Below are positions 1-6,372 of a DNA stretch of 8,193 nucleotides, piece by piece. Each line of letters begins with the position of its first letter. Position 1 is the stretch's first letter. Position numbers and translations under genes: made by a program. Origin of the DNA: an uncultured Ruminiclostridium sp. (lineage in GTDB: Bacteria > Bacillota > Clostridia > Oscillospirales > Acutalibacteraceae). The stretch is from the NCBI GenBank assembly GCA_902490005.1, contig CABUCM010000069.1:1-8193 (forward strand). The letters are read 5' to 3'. The notes under the pieces are model-generated. The model was given only the letters and a program-made list of their open reading frames with translations, was not told the origin of the DNA and ran no database searches.

Positions 1-17
1 AACAAAAAAATATAATA

Positions 18-37
18 TAAATAAAATATTTTATTTA
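18..37. repeat. 20-bp AT-only perfect palindrome upstream of the cupin-gene promoter
   Basis: The ten bases TAAATAAAAT are followed at once by their reverse complement, centred between 27 and 28. The palindrome lies 13 bp upstream of the -35 box of the promoter at 51-79. It could act as an AT-rich UP element, a binding site, or the remains of a terminator from a gene to the left of the window. Composition is so AT-biased that chance is a serious alternative. Confidence 0.4.
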
Positions 38-50
38 ATATGAATTTCTA

Positions 51-79
51 TTGACTTTTGAAATAAGGGCGCGTATAAT
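51..79 (+). promoter_or_regulatory. Sigma-A type promoter of the cupin gene
   Basis: The -35 box TTGACT (51-56) is followed after exactly 17 bp by a consensus -10 box TATAAT (74-79). The upstream 50 bp are almost pure A/T, as in UP elements. The predicted start of transcription is near 86, giving a leader of about 150 nt before the start codon at 240. This is one of the best promoter matches in the window. Confidence 0.85.
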
Positions 80-87
80 AGCTCCAA

Positions 88-109
88 TTCTAAAAAACGT
101 TTTTTAGAA
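88..109. promoter_or_regulatory. 22-bp perfect palindrome at the transcription start, candidate operator
   Basis: The eleven bases TTCTAAAAAAC are followed directly by their exact reverse complement, centred on a CpG at 98-99. The site covers roughly +2 to +24 of the predicted transcript, a typical repressor position. LacI-family repressors commonly bind even palindromes with a central CpG, and such repressors often control sugar genes, which suits the isomerase-like product downstream. That link is inference: no regulator gene is in the window. In RNA it would form an A/U helix with little loop, so a DNA operator is more likely than a terminator. Confidence 0.55.
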
Positions 110-113
110 GATT

Positions 114-212
114 TTGGAAGACATTGCTTTCATCGGAAGTTGTTTCAATCACATTTATGGTGCTCCACAAGCTTTTGCCGCATTGGCTGAAGAAGAAAAT
201 TGTTGTGTCTAA
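114..212 (+). other. Possible 32-codon leader ORF or gene remnant, low confidence
   Basis: Between the promoter and the cupin gene, an open frame from a TTG codon at 114 to TAA at 210-212 reads as a protein-like peptide (start MEDIAFIGSCFNHIYGAPQ, end AEEENCCV). There is no convincing ribosome binding site. It may be the 3' remnant of a deleted gene, a leader peptide, or chance. A second frame in the same stretch (ATG 157 to TAA 238-240, 27 residues) overlaps the cupin start codon by one base, but it too lacks a ribosome binding site and is rich in Lys/Leu/Val. No family is recognised for either. Confidence 0.2.
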
Positions 213-239
213 AAACATGATAAAGGAGTCGAATGTATA

Positions 240-1442
240 ATGAATGTATTTGAAACGCTATATCAAGAAGGTAAAGGTATTTTTCGCTTAAAGCCAACAT
301 GGGTTCCCAGGTCGTTTTGCCGCCCAGGCCAAAGGTTAAAGCTGGATCCCAGAGATTTATACGTGTATGGTATTGAGCGGGGGGCTATTGACGAACGGTG
401 GTTTGCTTCCACTACGCCTGCGGATAACGGGCCTGGTACGCCTGCGGATGAAGGATTGAGTTATATTGTCTCAGCAGATGGTGAAACCCAAGTTTTGTTA
501 AGAGAAGCTGTCAGTTCGCTTAAAGAAAAGCTGATTGGAGAAAAGCTCTGGAACAAGTACGGCAGATGGCCGATGTTTTCAAAATTCTTCGATAATTTAG
601 GCCCTTTGCCGCACCATATTCATCACCGTGACCAGCATGCCGCCAGGGTGGGAGAAGCAGGAAAGCCGGAAATGTACTTCTTCCCGGCCCAGCAGAATAA
701 CCACAACGGCGAGTTTGCTTATACCTTTTTTGGTCTAAATGAAGATGTGACCAAAGAGGATGTCAAAGAGGTGTTAAAGAATTTCACAAAAGGGGACAAT
801 GAACTTTTAAGCCTTGCGAAATCTTATAAGCTGACTTTGGATACCGGTTGGGATGTTCCTCCCGGTGTGCTCCATGCGCCGGGAAGCCTCTGCACCTATG
901 AACCGCAGTTTGCTTCGGATGTCTACGCCATGTATCAATCGGTGCTCTTTGGACACCATACGGTAACGGAGGATCTGCTGTGGAAAAATACGCCCAAAGA
1001 GGAAATCGGTAATTTTGATTACTTGGTGGATGTTATTGATTGGGAGAAAAATGTGGATCCCGAATTCCATAGCCATCGTTTTATGGCGCCAAAACCCGTG
1101 CTTCCCGTGGAAGAAATGGTAAAGGCTGGCTATATCGAGGAATGGATTTGTTATAAATGCCCCACGGTCTGCGCGAAGCGCCTGACCATTTTACCAGGCG
1201 CTTCCGTCACCATTCGCGACAGCGCGGCCTATGGCTTTATTACGATCCAAGGCCACGGAAAATGCGGCGTTTGGGATATCGAATCTCCAGCGATGATTCG
1301 TTTTGGCCAGTTGACCAACGACGAATTCTTCGTTTCGGCTGAGGCCGCTCAGGAAGGCGTTACCTTCCTGAATCCATCCAACAGTGACCCAATCGTAATC
1401 TTAAAGCATTTTTCTGAGAATCCAGATCTTGTGATAGAATAA
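240..1442 (+). CDS. Cupin protein, class I mannose-6-phosphate isomerase-like
   Basis: This is a 400-residue soluble protein with no signal peptide or membrane segment. The central part carries the metal-site pattern of class I phosphomannose isomerases: H126-x-H128 in LPHHIHHRDQHA, then GKPEMY with E144, and H212 in the strand DVPPGVLHAPG. Residues about 305-395 look like a second beta-rich cupin domain (TILPGASVTIRD, ITIQGHGKCGVW). Known class I enzymes interconvert mannose-6-phosphate and fructose-6-phosphate using zinc; the exact substrate here is not certain, and another sugar isomerase or a non-catalytic cupin is possible. The ribosome binding site AAAGGAG (222-228) is 11 nt from the ATG, slightly far. 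An ATG at 233 has better spacing but stops after six codons. The gene is alone on its transcript, with its own promoter, operator-like palindrome and terminator, and converges on the lysine operon. Confidence 0.88.
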   Translation: MNVFETLYQEGKGIFRLKPTWVPRSFCRPGQRLKLDPRDLYVYGIERGAIDERWFASTTPADNGPGTPADEGLSYIVSADGETQVLLREAVSSLKEKLIGEKLWNKYGRWPMFSKFFDNLGPLPHHIHHRDQHAARVGEAGKPEMYFFPAQQNNHNGEFAYTFFGLNEDVTKEDVKEVLKNFTKGDNELLSLAKSYKLTLDTGWDVPPGVLHAPGSLCTYEPQFASDVYAMYQSVLFGHHTVTEDLLWKNTPKEEIGNFDYLVDVIDWEKNVDPEFHSHRFMAPKPVLPVEEMVKAGYIEEWICYKCPTVCAKRLTILPGASVTIRDSAAYGFITIQGHGKCGVWDIESPAMIRFGQLTNDEFFVSAEAAQEGVTFLNPSNSDPIVILKHFSENPDLVIE

Positions 1443-1484
1443 TCGTTTCTGAATAATTAATTTTCTTGAAACGGCGGCGAATAA

Positions 1485-1518
1485 AAAAGACAGACGAGAA
1501 ATTTCTCGTCTGTCTTTT
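1485..1518. terminator. Bidirectional intrinsic terminator, 34-bp perfect palindrome
   Basis: The 17-base arm AAAAGACAGACGAGAAA (1485-1501) is followed directly by its exact reverse complement (1502-1518). Read on either strand it gives a GC-containing helix with a U run after it: TTTTCATCTTTTT on the plus side and a run of six T on the minus side. It lies between the stops of the converging cupin gene and ACT-domain gene, so it can end both transcripts. Confidence 0.93.
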
Positions 1519-1541
1519 CATCTTTTTATCTGCAAAAACTT

Positions 1542-2009
1542 TTATTGAGCCAAAGCCTTTAAAATTTCTTTTTGCACCGCTTCAAAATCCGCTTGGGTCA
1601 CCAGCAGCGTGATCTGCACTTCAGAAGTGGTTATAATGCGAATATCCGCGCTGGCCCTGGCCGCCGCACGAAACACCTTCGCCGCCATACCAGGAGTAGT
1701 TTCCATCGCTTCATCGTAAACAGAAATCTGGCAATTTCCGCTGGATATTACCGGCTGAATGCTGGATTCCCCTTTATTCCGCAGGTCGGCGTTATAGGCC
1801 AAAAGCTTTCCCAGATCATCATCACTGATGGTGAAGGAAAGATCGATGTTCGCTCCCTGGGGAGGCGTTAACGAGATCATATCCACATTAATTCCCAAAG
1901 AAGCGATATTTTCAAAGGTTTTCGCGACAAAATTAATGTCGGCAGGAACTTTTGGCATGGTAATCAGGGTAATTCCATCGGCAGTAGTCACGGTTGCGTG
2001 TTGACTCAT
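1542..2009 (-). CDS. Free-standing two-ACT-domain protein, aspartokinase regulatory-domain-like
   Basis: This 155-residue protein has two ACT repeats and no kinase domain. The first is at about residues 12-70 (VPADINFVAKTFENIASLGI, then NVDMISL); the second is at about 92-152 (TTPGMAAKVFRAAARA, then IRIITTSEVQITLLVT). The TTPGMAAKVF and TSE-x-x-I signatures match the C-terminal regulatory half of aspartokinase, where ACT pairs bind lysine or threonine. It is last in the lysine operon; its ribosome binding site AAGGAGG overlaps the dapB stop region, 15 nt from stop to start. Inference: it may sense lysine and act on a partner enzyme, much as the separate beta subunit of Bacillus aspartokinase does, although that subunit comes from an internal start inside the kinase gene. 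No kinase gene is present in the window. The product ends a short distance before the shared terminator. Confidence 0.9.
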   Translation of the reverse strand: MSQHATVTTADGITLITMPKVPADINFVAKTFENIASLGINVDMISLTPPQGANIDLSFTISDDDLGKLLAYNADLRNKGESSIQPVISSGNCQISVYDEAMETTPGMAAKVFRAAARASADIRIITTSEVQITLLVTQADFEAVQKEILKALAQ

Positions 2010-2024
2010 AAAATCAGCCTCCTT

Positions 2025-2780
2025 TTAATCGCGGAGCATGTCGGACATAGCGTACAGGCCAGGCTTCTGCTTCGCCAGGAATACAGCGGCGTTCAGCGCC
2101 CCCATAGCAAAAATTTCTTTCGACTGGGCAGAATGGGAGATCGTCAGCACCTCGTCGTGGCCGGCAAAAATCACCTCATGCTCTCCCACGATGGAACCGC
2201 CCCGCACAGAGTGGATTCCAATTTCGTTTTTGGTTCTGGCGTGCCGGAAAGAGTGCCTATCATAGACATATTTAGGAGATTCCTCCATCACGGAAGAAAT
2301 GTTATCGGCGATCATCAACGCGGTGCCGCTGGGAGCGTCAATTTTTTGATTATGATGCTTTTCAACAATTTCTACATCAAAGGCGTTTCCAAATACCTGA
2401 GCCGCCTTTTTGGAAAGCTCGATCAGCAGGTTGATGCCCAGGGACATATTACCGGAATAGAAAACCGGCACTTTTTTTGCCATATCTTTCAGTTGGGCAA
2501 CCTGAAGCTCGGAATAACCAGTGGTGCAGAGCACCAAAGGGGTCATGCTTTTTTCAGCATACTGAAGTAAAGAGGGGAGAGCGGATGGATTGGAAAAATC
2601 AATGACCACGTCCGCCTCCACCTGAAGCTCTTCGGCGGAAGAAACCACCGGATATTCGCTTTGTGCCGGAACCTTCAGGTCAATGCCTGCTACGATCTGA
2701 CAATCTTCTCTTCCTTTGACAGCGGCGGTAATCACACGCCCCATTTTTCCAGTGCAGCCGCTCATAATGATTCTGGTCAT
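2025..2780 (-). CDS. dapB: 4-hydroxy-tetrahydrodipicolinate reductase
   Basis: This 251-residue cytosolic enzyme reduces the DapA product to tetrahydrodipicolinate with NAD(P)H, in the diaminopimelate/lysine pathway. The N-terminal Rossmann loop GCTGKMG (residues 8-14) binds the nucleotide. The family signature EKHHNQKIDAPSGTA (140-154) holds the catalytic H142 and K146, matching H159 and K163 of the E. coli enzyme. GNMSLGIN (110-117) is the conserved stretch between the nucleotide and substrate domains. Length is near normal for Gram-positive members and all key residues are present. The start has a GGGGGA ribosome binding site 7 nt upstream. It follows dapA after 25 nt and belongs to the riboswitch-controlled operon. 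Confidence 0.97.
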   Translation of the reverse strand: MTRIIMSGCTGKMGRVITAAVKGREDCQIVAGIDLKVPAQSEYPVVSSAEELQVEADVVIDFSNPSALPSLLQYAEKSMTPLVLCTTGYSELQVAQLKDMAKKVPVFYSGNMSLGINLLIELSKKAAQVFGNAFDVEIVEKHHNQKIDAPSGTALMIADNISSVMEESPKYVYDRHSFRHARTKNEIGIHSVRGGSIVGEHEVIFAGHDEVLTISHSAQSKEIFAMGALNAAVFLAKQKPGLYAMSDMLRD

Positions 2781-2805
2781 TTTTACGTCCCCCGTTTTTG
2801 CATTC

Positions 2806-3696
2806 TTACTTAATCAATCCGTAACGATTTAAACAGTCTTTTAATTTTGCCTTCGCGGCGTCGCTCATCTCTACCAAAGGCATACGGCAGGGACCGCATT
2901 GGAAGCCCATCATATTTAAAGCTTCCTTTACCGGGATCGGGTTTACATCCATAAACAAATCGTTCATCAGTTCCAGATATTTTAGCTGCAGTTCAGCGCC
3001 CTTTTTCATATCTCCCTTGAGCATGGCCTCTGTCAGCGCGTGGGTTTCCTTGGGGCACACATTGGCAAATACAGAAATAACGCCCTTTCCGCCCAGAGAC
3101 ATAATCGGAACTACTTGATCGTCATTACCGGAATAAACGTCAATCATATCGCCGCACAAAGCGATTGTCTGAGCAATGGCGCTGATATTTCCATTGGCTT
3201 CCTTAATACCGCAGATGTTGGGATGTTTCGCCAGTTCCACATAAGTCTGAGGCTGAATGGCGCAGCCGGTGCGAGAGGGAACGTTATAAACGATGATCGG
3301 AATATTCACACTGTCGGCGATCATATGGTAATGCTTAATTAAGCCAGCCTGGGAGGTTTTATTGTAATAAGGAGTAACCACCAATAAAGCGTCGGCTCCC
3401 ATTTTTTCCGCTTCCTTGGAAAGCTCGATGGCATAGGCGGTATCATTGCTGCCTGAACCAGCGATAACAGGGATTCTATGGTTCACCTTTTCAATGGCAT
3501 AGCGGATCACCTGGCAATGTTCTTCGTTATTTAAAGTAGCAGATTCTCCGGTAGTACCACAGATAATAATCGCATCCGTGCCGTTTTCAATCTGGAATTC
3601 CAGCAGCCGGCCAAGCTCGTCATAATTTACGGAACCATCTTGGTTCATAGGGGTGACAATAGCGACGCCGGATCCAGTAAAAACTGTCTTTTTCAT
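2806..3696 (-). CDS. dapA: 4-hydroxy-tetrahydrodipicolinate synthase
   Basis: This 296-residue TIM-barrel aldolase condenses pyruvate with aspartate semialdehyde, the first committed step to diaminopimelate and lysine. Visible sites are GTTGES (47-52) with T48/T49, TPYYNK (108-113), the catalytic tyrosine Y137 and R142 in YNVPSRTG, and the Schiff-base lysine K165 in GIKEA. All catalytic residues are kept. Compared from memory with E. coli DapA, the lysine-inhibition residues H53 and E84 appear as N57 and Y88, while H56 and N80 are kept as H60 and N84. The enzyme may therefore be weakly or not inhibited by lysine, as in several Gram-positives. Its ribosome binding site AAGGAG is 9 nt from the ATG, and it sits 33 nt after asd. 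Confidence 0.97.
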   Translation of the reverse strand: MKKTVFTGSGVAIVTPMNQDGSVNYDELGRLLEFQIENGTDAIIICGTTGESATLNNEEHCQVIRYAIEKVNHRIPVIAGSGSNDTAYAIELSKEAEKMGADALLVVTPYYNKTSQAGLIKHYHMIADSVNIPIIVYNVPSRTGCAIQPQTYVELAKHPNICGIKEANGNISAIAQTIALCGDMIDVYSGNDDQVVPIMSLGGKGVISVFANVCPKETHALTEAMLKGDMKKGAELQLKYLELMNDLFMDVNPIPVKEALNMMGFQCGPCRMPLVEMSDAAKAKLKDCLNRYGLIK

Positions 3697-3729
3697 AAAT
3701 AAAATCTCCTTTTCAGCAGCTTGCTTCCA

Positions 3730-4809
3730 TTAATCTAAATAGCCTTCCGCACATAAAAGTTCCGCCATCAGCACCGCGCCGCCGGCGGCGCCACGAAGCG
3801 TATTGTGAGACATAGAAACAAATTTTACGTCATATTGGGTATCCGGACGAAGCCTGCCCACAGAAACAGCCATGCCGCCCTCTAGATTTCTTTCACTTTT
3901 GATTTGAGGACGATCATTTTCCCGGAAATAATGGATAAACTGCTTTGGCGCGCTGGGCAGATCCAATTCCTGAGGCTTACCTTTATAATTTTCCCATTTT
4001 GAAATGATTTCTTCCATATCGGCCTTTTTCTCAAAGGACACAAATACTGCCGCCGTATGGCCGTCGGTGACGGGAACACGGATGCATTGGGCAGTTATGG
4101 AGGGGGAAGAGGCGCTGATGATTCTATCGCCTTCAACATGTCCCCAGATTTTCATAGGCTCCTGCTCGGATTTCTCTTCCTCGCCGCCAATATAGGGGAT
4201 CACGTTATCCACCATCTCGGGCCAGGTTTTAAAGGTCTTTCCAGCGCCGGAAATCGCCTGATAAGTACAAGCCAGCACCTTGGTGACACCCAAATCCATC
4301 ATTGCGTTGACCGCAGGCACATAGCTTTGCAGAGAACAGTTGGATTTGACGGCAATAAATCCTTTTTTGGTACCCAAACGTTTTCTCTGAGCCGGAATAA
4401 TTTCGGCATGGTCCCAGTTGATTTCCGGAATAATCATGGGAACGTCAGGCGTGCTGCGGTGTGCCGAGTTATTGGACATAACCGGGCATTCCGCCTTTGC
4501 GTACATTTCCTCTAAAGCCCTGATCTCGTCCTTTTTCATATCCACGGCGCAAAAAACGAAATCCACCAACGCAGTAACTTTATCCACATCCTTTACTGCA
4601 TCCAGGATAACCATATTTTCCATGGAAGCAGGGATCGGCGTGGACATAGCCCAGCGTTCGCCAACCACTTCCTTATATGTTTTTCCGGCGGAACGGGAGC
4701 TGGCGGCAAGTGCCGTTACTTTAAACCAGGGATGGTTTTCCAACAGAGAGGCAAATCTTTGCCCGACCATACCCGTCGCGCCTATAATTCCTACATGATA
4801 TTGTTTCAT
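3730..4809 (-). CDS. asd: Aspartate-semialdehyde dehydrogenase, archaeal/fungal-like subfamily
   Basis: This 359-residue enzyme reduces L-aspartyl phosphate to aspartate semialdehyde with NADPH, the branch-point precursor for lysine, threonine and methionine. The N-terminal GIIGATGMVGQ (residues 7-17) binds the nucleotide. The catalytic cysteine is C158 in VKSNCSLQ and the catalytic histidine is H251 in VPVTDGHTA. The SNCS context and overall length resemble the archaeal/fungal subfamily rather than the E. coli type. The start is the ATG at 4809, 9 nt after AGGAGG (4819-4824); an in-frame TTG six bases earlier would add two residues but is less likely. It is the first gene of the operon, directly behind the lysine riboswitch and its terminator. 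Confidence 0.95.
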   Translation of the reverse strand: MKQYHVGIIGATGMVGQRFASLLENHPWFKVTALAASSRSAGKTYKEVVGERWAMSTPIPASMENMVILDAVKDVDKVTALVDFVFCAVDMKKDEIRALEEMYAKAECPVMSNNSAHRSTPDVPMIIPEINWDHAEIIPAQRKRLGTKKGFIAVKSNCSLQSYVPAVNAMMDLGVTKVLACTYQAISGAGKTFKTWPEMVDNVIPYIGGEEEKSEQEPMKIWGHVEGDRIISASSPSITAQCIRVPVTDGHTAAVFVSFEKKADMEEIISKWENYKGKPQELDLPSAPKQFIHYFRENDRPQIKSERNLEGGMAVSVGRLRPDTQYDVKFVSMSHNTLRGAAGGAVLMAELLCAEGYLD

Positions 4810-4863
4810 AAACAAAATCCTCCTGAAATATTTTATGAATCCAAGGTTTTACAAAAGCACTAA

Positions 4864-4892
4864 ATAAAAAGAAAAACCGGTTGTAAACCGGT
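4864..4892 (-). terminator. Intrinsic terminator of the lysine riboswitch expression platform
   Basis: On the minus strand ACCGGTT, a TAC loop and AACCGGT form a perfect 7-bp hairpin (4876-4892), followed by TTTTCTTTTT. It lies after the lysine aptamer and before the asd ribosome binding site, so it should stop transcription when lysine is bound. It is short but GC-rich, with a good U tract. Confidence 0.88.
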
Positions 4893-4910
4893 CATCAATC
4901 AAATATAATA

Positions 4911-4974
4911 GAGAGGCTATAGCGCATTCAAAAGAAAGACAGCCAGATTTGCGGTGAATGCACAGATAGCTCTC
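4911..4974 (-). promoter_or_regulatory. Alternative hairpin competing with riboswitch helix P1
   Basis: In the RNA, GAGAGCUAU (4966-4974), which includes the 3' strand of aptamer helix P1, can pair with AUAGCCUCUC (4911-4920) with one bulged C. The helix continues with GUGCAUUCA (4955-4963) against UGAAUGCGC (4922-4930), giving about 18 pairs. Forming this hairpin would break P1, as expected for the lysine-free state. How it prevents the terminator at 4876-4892 is not obvious: the two do not overlap, though the hairpin loop has partial complementarity to the terminator's 5' arm. Confidence 0.6.
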
Positions 4975-5132
4975 CATCATAAATATCATGATGACAGTCG
5001 CACCGCTGTTCGCCAGTGCACCCAGGAAAAGAGTTGCCAACTCTTTTCCTTCGGCGACCAAAGCCTTTTACTGGCTGTCTGCGGTTTCGGCAACCTCAAA
5101 CCAGCTAATCATCTAAAGACGCACCTCTATCT
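4964..5132 (-). promoter_or_regulatory. Lysine riboswitch (L box) aptamer
   Basis: Read on the minus strand, this 169-nt leader has the conserved lysine-aptamer landmarks in order: AAGATAGAGGTGCG at the 5' side (about 5120-5133), GTCGCCGAAG before a stem GGAAAAGAGTT/AACTCTTTTCC, CTGGGTGCA, ACTGTCA, and GGAGAGCTATCT at the 3' end. Helix P1 is AGATAG (5127-5132) with CTATCT (4964-4969). These elements closely resemble the Bacillus subtilis lysC leader. Binding of lysine to this RNA class lowers downstream expression. Here it precedes a terminator and the asd-dapA-dapB-ACT operon, so the ligand matches the pathway. Confidence 0.95.
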
Positions 5133-5160
5133 TAAGGTTTCATATTTTTCTTTAGTATTA

Positions 5161-5189
5161 ATCATACCATTGATCGAATATGTTGTCAA
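5161..5189 (-). promoter_or_regulatory. Sigma-A type promoter of the riboswitch-asd operon
   Basis: On the minus strand, a perfect -35 box TTGACA (5184-5189) is followed after 17 bp by TATGAT (5161-5166). The start of transcription is predicted near 5154, about 20 nt before the aptamer's first helix. Its -35 box overlaps that of the queA promoter on the other strand. Confidence 0.87.
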
Positions 5190-5211
5190 TTTTTTTAAAA
5201 GAGATTATACT
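5183..5211 (+). promoter_or_regulatory. Sigma-A type promoter of queA, sharing the -35 box with the asd promoter
   Basis: The -35 box TTGTCA (5183-5188) and the -10 box TATACT (5206-5211) are separated by 17 bp. The predicted start is near 5218, leaving a leader of about 44 nt before the queA ATG. Five of the six -35 bases are also in the -35 box of the opposing asd promoter. Confidence 0.75.
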
Positions 5212-5261
5212 AAAAGAATCATAACCTTGGAGAGATTCAGAAAAAAACCATGGAGGCCAAT

Positions 5262-6296
5262 ATGAAAACTAGTGATTTTTATTACGATCTGCCGGAAGAA
5301 CTAATCGCTCAAACACCAATAGAGCCCAGGGACCATTCCCGTTTGATGGTTCTGGATAAAAAAACCGGAAGTGTGGAGCACCGGCATTTTTATGATATTG
5401 TGGATCTTTTGAATCCGGGAGACTGTCTGATTTTAAATGATTCCAGAGTCCTTCCCGCCCGTATTTATGGTGTCAAAGAGGGGACAGGCTCCCAGGTGGA
5501 GTTTCTGCTTTTAACCCATAAAGAAGAGAATATATGGGAGGTTTTAGCCGGCCCCGGAAAAAAAGCAAAACCAGGCGCCCGGTTTACTTTTGGCAATGGC
5601 CTGTTAAGCGCGGAAGTCTTAGAAATCGTTGAAGGGGGAAACCGCCTGGTACGGTTTGAGTTCGATTCTAAGGACGGAAACTTCTACAGCATTTTAGATC
5701 AGATTGGGAAAATGCCGCTGCCGCCGTACATCACCAAACAATTGGAGAACAAGGAGCGGTATCAAACAGTCTATTCCAAAGAACTGGGAAGCGCTGCGGC
5801 CCCTACTGCAGGGCTTCATTTTACGCCGGAGTTGCTGGAAAGGCTGAAAGAGAAGGGCGTCCGTTTGGGTTTTGTAACGCTGCATGTGGGATTGGGCACA
5901 TTCCGTCCTGTAAAGGTAAATGACGTTACAGAACATAAAATGCATTCAGAGCACTACGAAATGAGCCGGGAAGTGGCTGATTTAATCCTTCAGACCAAGA
6001 AAAACGGCGGACGAGTGATCGGCGTGGGGACTACCAGCTGCCGTACGGTAGAATCTGTAGCCACTTTCGAAGGAGAAGTCAAAGCCAGCGAAGGATGGAC
6101 TAATATTTTTATCTATCCCGGCTATAAATTTAAAGTATTGGATGGACTGATTACAAATTTCCATTTGCCTGAAAGTACGCTGATTATGTTGGTTTCCGCG
6201 TTTGCCGGCTATGACCATACTATGCAGGCTTATCAAACGGCGGTACAAGAGCGGTATCGTTTCTTCTCTTTTGGCGATGCAATGTATATTGGGTGA
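5262..6296 (+). CDS. queA: S-adenosylmethionine:tRNA ribosyltransferase-isomerase
   Basis: This 344-residue cytosolic enzyme transfers and isomerises the ribosyl part of S-adenosylmethionine onto the modified guanine in the anticodon of tRNAs with GUN anticodons, making epoxyqueuosine. Family signatures run the whole length: FYYDLPEELIAQTPIEPRD at the N-terminus, LNDSRVLPARI, AAPTAGLHFT, HVGLGTFRPV, EHKMHSE, GTTSCRT, TNFHLPESTLIMLVSAFAG and YRFFSFGDAM near the end. The start is the ATG at 5262, because GGAGG (5252-5256) lies 5 nt before it; the earlier in-frame ATG at 5250 is part of that site. It is a single-gene transcript here. The partner gene tgt, often next to queA, does not follow: a strong terminator does. 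Confidence 0.97.
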   Translation: MKTSDFYYDLPEELIAQTPIEPRDHSRLMVLDKKTGSVEHRHFYDIVDLLNPGDCLILNDSRVLPARIYGVKEGTGSQVEFLLLTHKEENIWEVLAGPGKKAKPGARFTFGNGLLSAEVLEIVEGGNRLVRFEFDSKDGNFYSILDQIGKMPLPPYITKQLENKERYQTVYSKELGSAAAPTAGLHFTPELLERLKEKGVRLGFVTLHVGLGTFRPVKVNDVTEHKMHSEHYEMSREVADLILQTKKNGGRVIGVGTTSCRTVESVATFEGEVKASEGWTNIFIYPGYKFKVLDGLITNFHLPESTLIMLVSAFAGYDHTMQAYQTAVQERYRFFSFGDAMYIG

Positions 6297-6320
6297 GTAA
6301 AAATTTTGACAAGGAAAGAC

Positions 6321-6360
6321 CCCGCAAAGGCGCAGTGTTACTGGGCTTTTGCGGGTTTTT
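6321..6360 (+). terminator. Intrinsic terminator of queA
   Basis: CCCGCAAAGGC (6321-6331) pairs with GCTTTTGCGGG (6345-6355), one G-T wobble included. Past a single G-G mismatch, CAGT/ACTG closes a GTT loop (6333-6343). Five T follow directly. The hairpin begins 24 bp after the queA stop codon. Confidence 0.93.
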
Positions 6361-6372
6361 GGCGTCCGATTT

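Noticed and set aside
807..1076. Minus-strand open frame of 89 codons inside the cupin gene
   Set aside because: It is antisense to a well-supported gene, has no ribosome binding site or recognisable domain, and is best explained as a shadow of the coding strand.
1998..2570. Plus-strand open frame of 190 codons opposite dapB
   Set aside because: dapB has all family motifs and operon context on the other strand. The plus-strand translation has no family resemblance, no promoter and no ribosome binding site.
4057..4798. Two plus-strand open frames of 152 and 126 codons opposite asd
   Set aside because: Both are antisense to asd, overlap each other, and lack initiation signals; they are coding shadows.
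4849..5061. Minus-strand 70-codon frame between asd and queA
   Set aside because: It lies within the lysine aptamer and terminator, whose RNA landmarks explain the sequence.
5250..5261. Earlier in-frame ATG for queA
   Set aside because: This ATG is part of the GGAGG ribosome binding site that serves the ATG at 5262, and QueA proteins normally begin at the MKTSDFYYDLP position.
4954..5265. Plus-strand 103-codon frame ending at the queA start
   Set aside because: It runs antisense through the riboswitch and over both promoters; it has no ribosome binding site and no protein-like motif.
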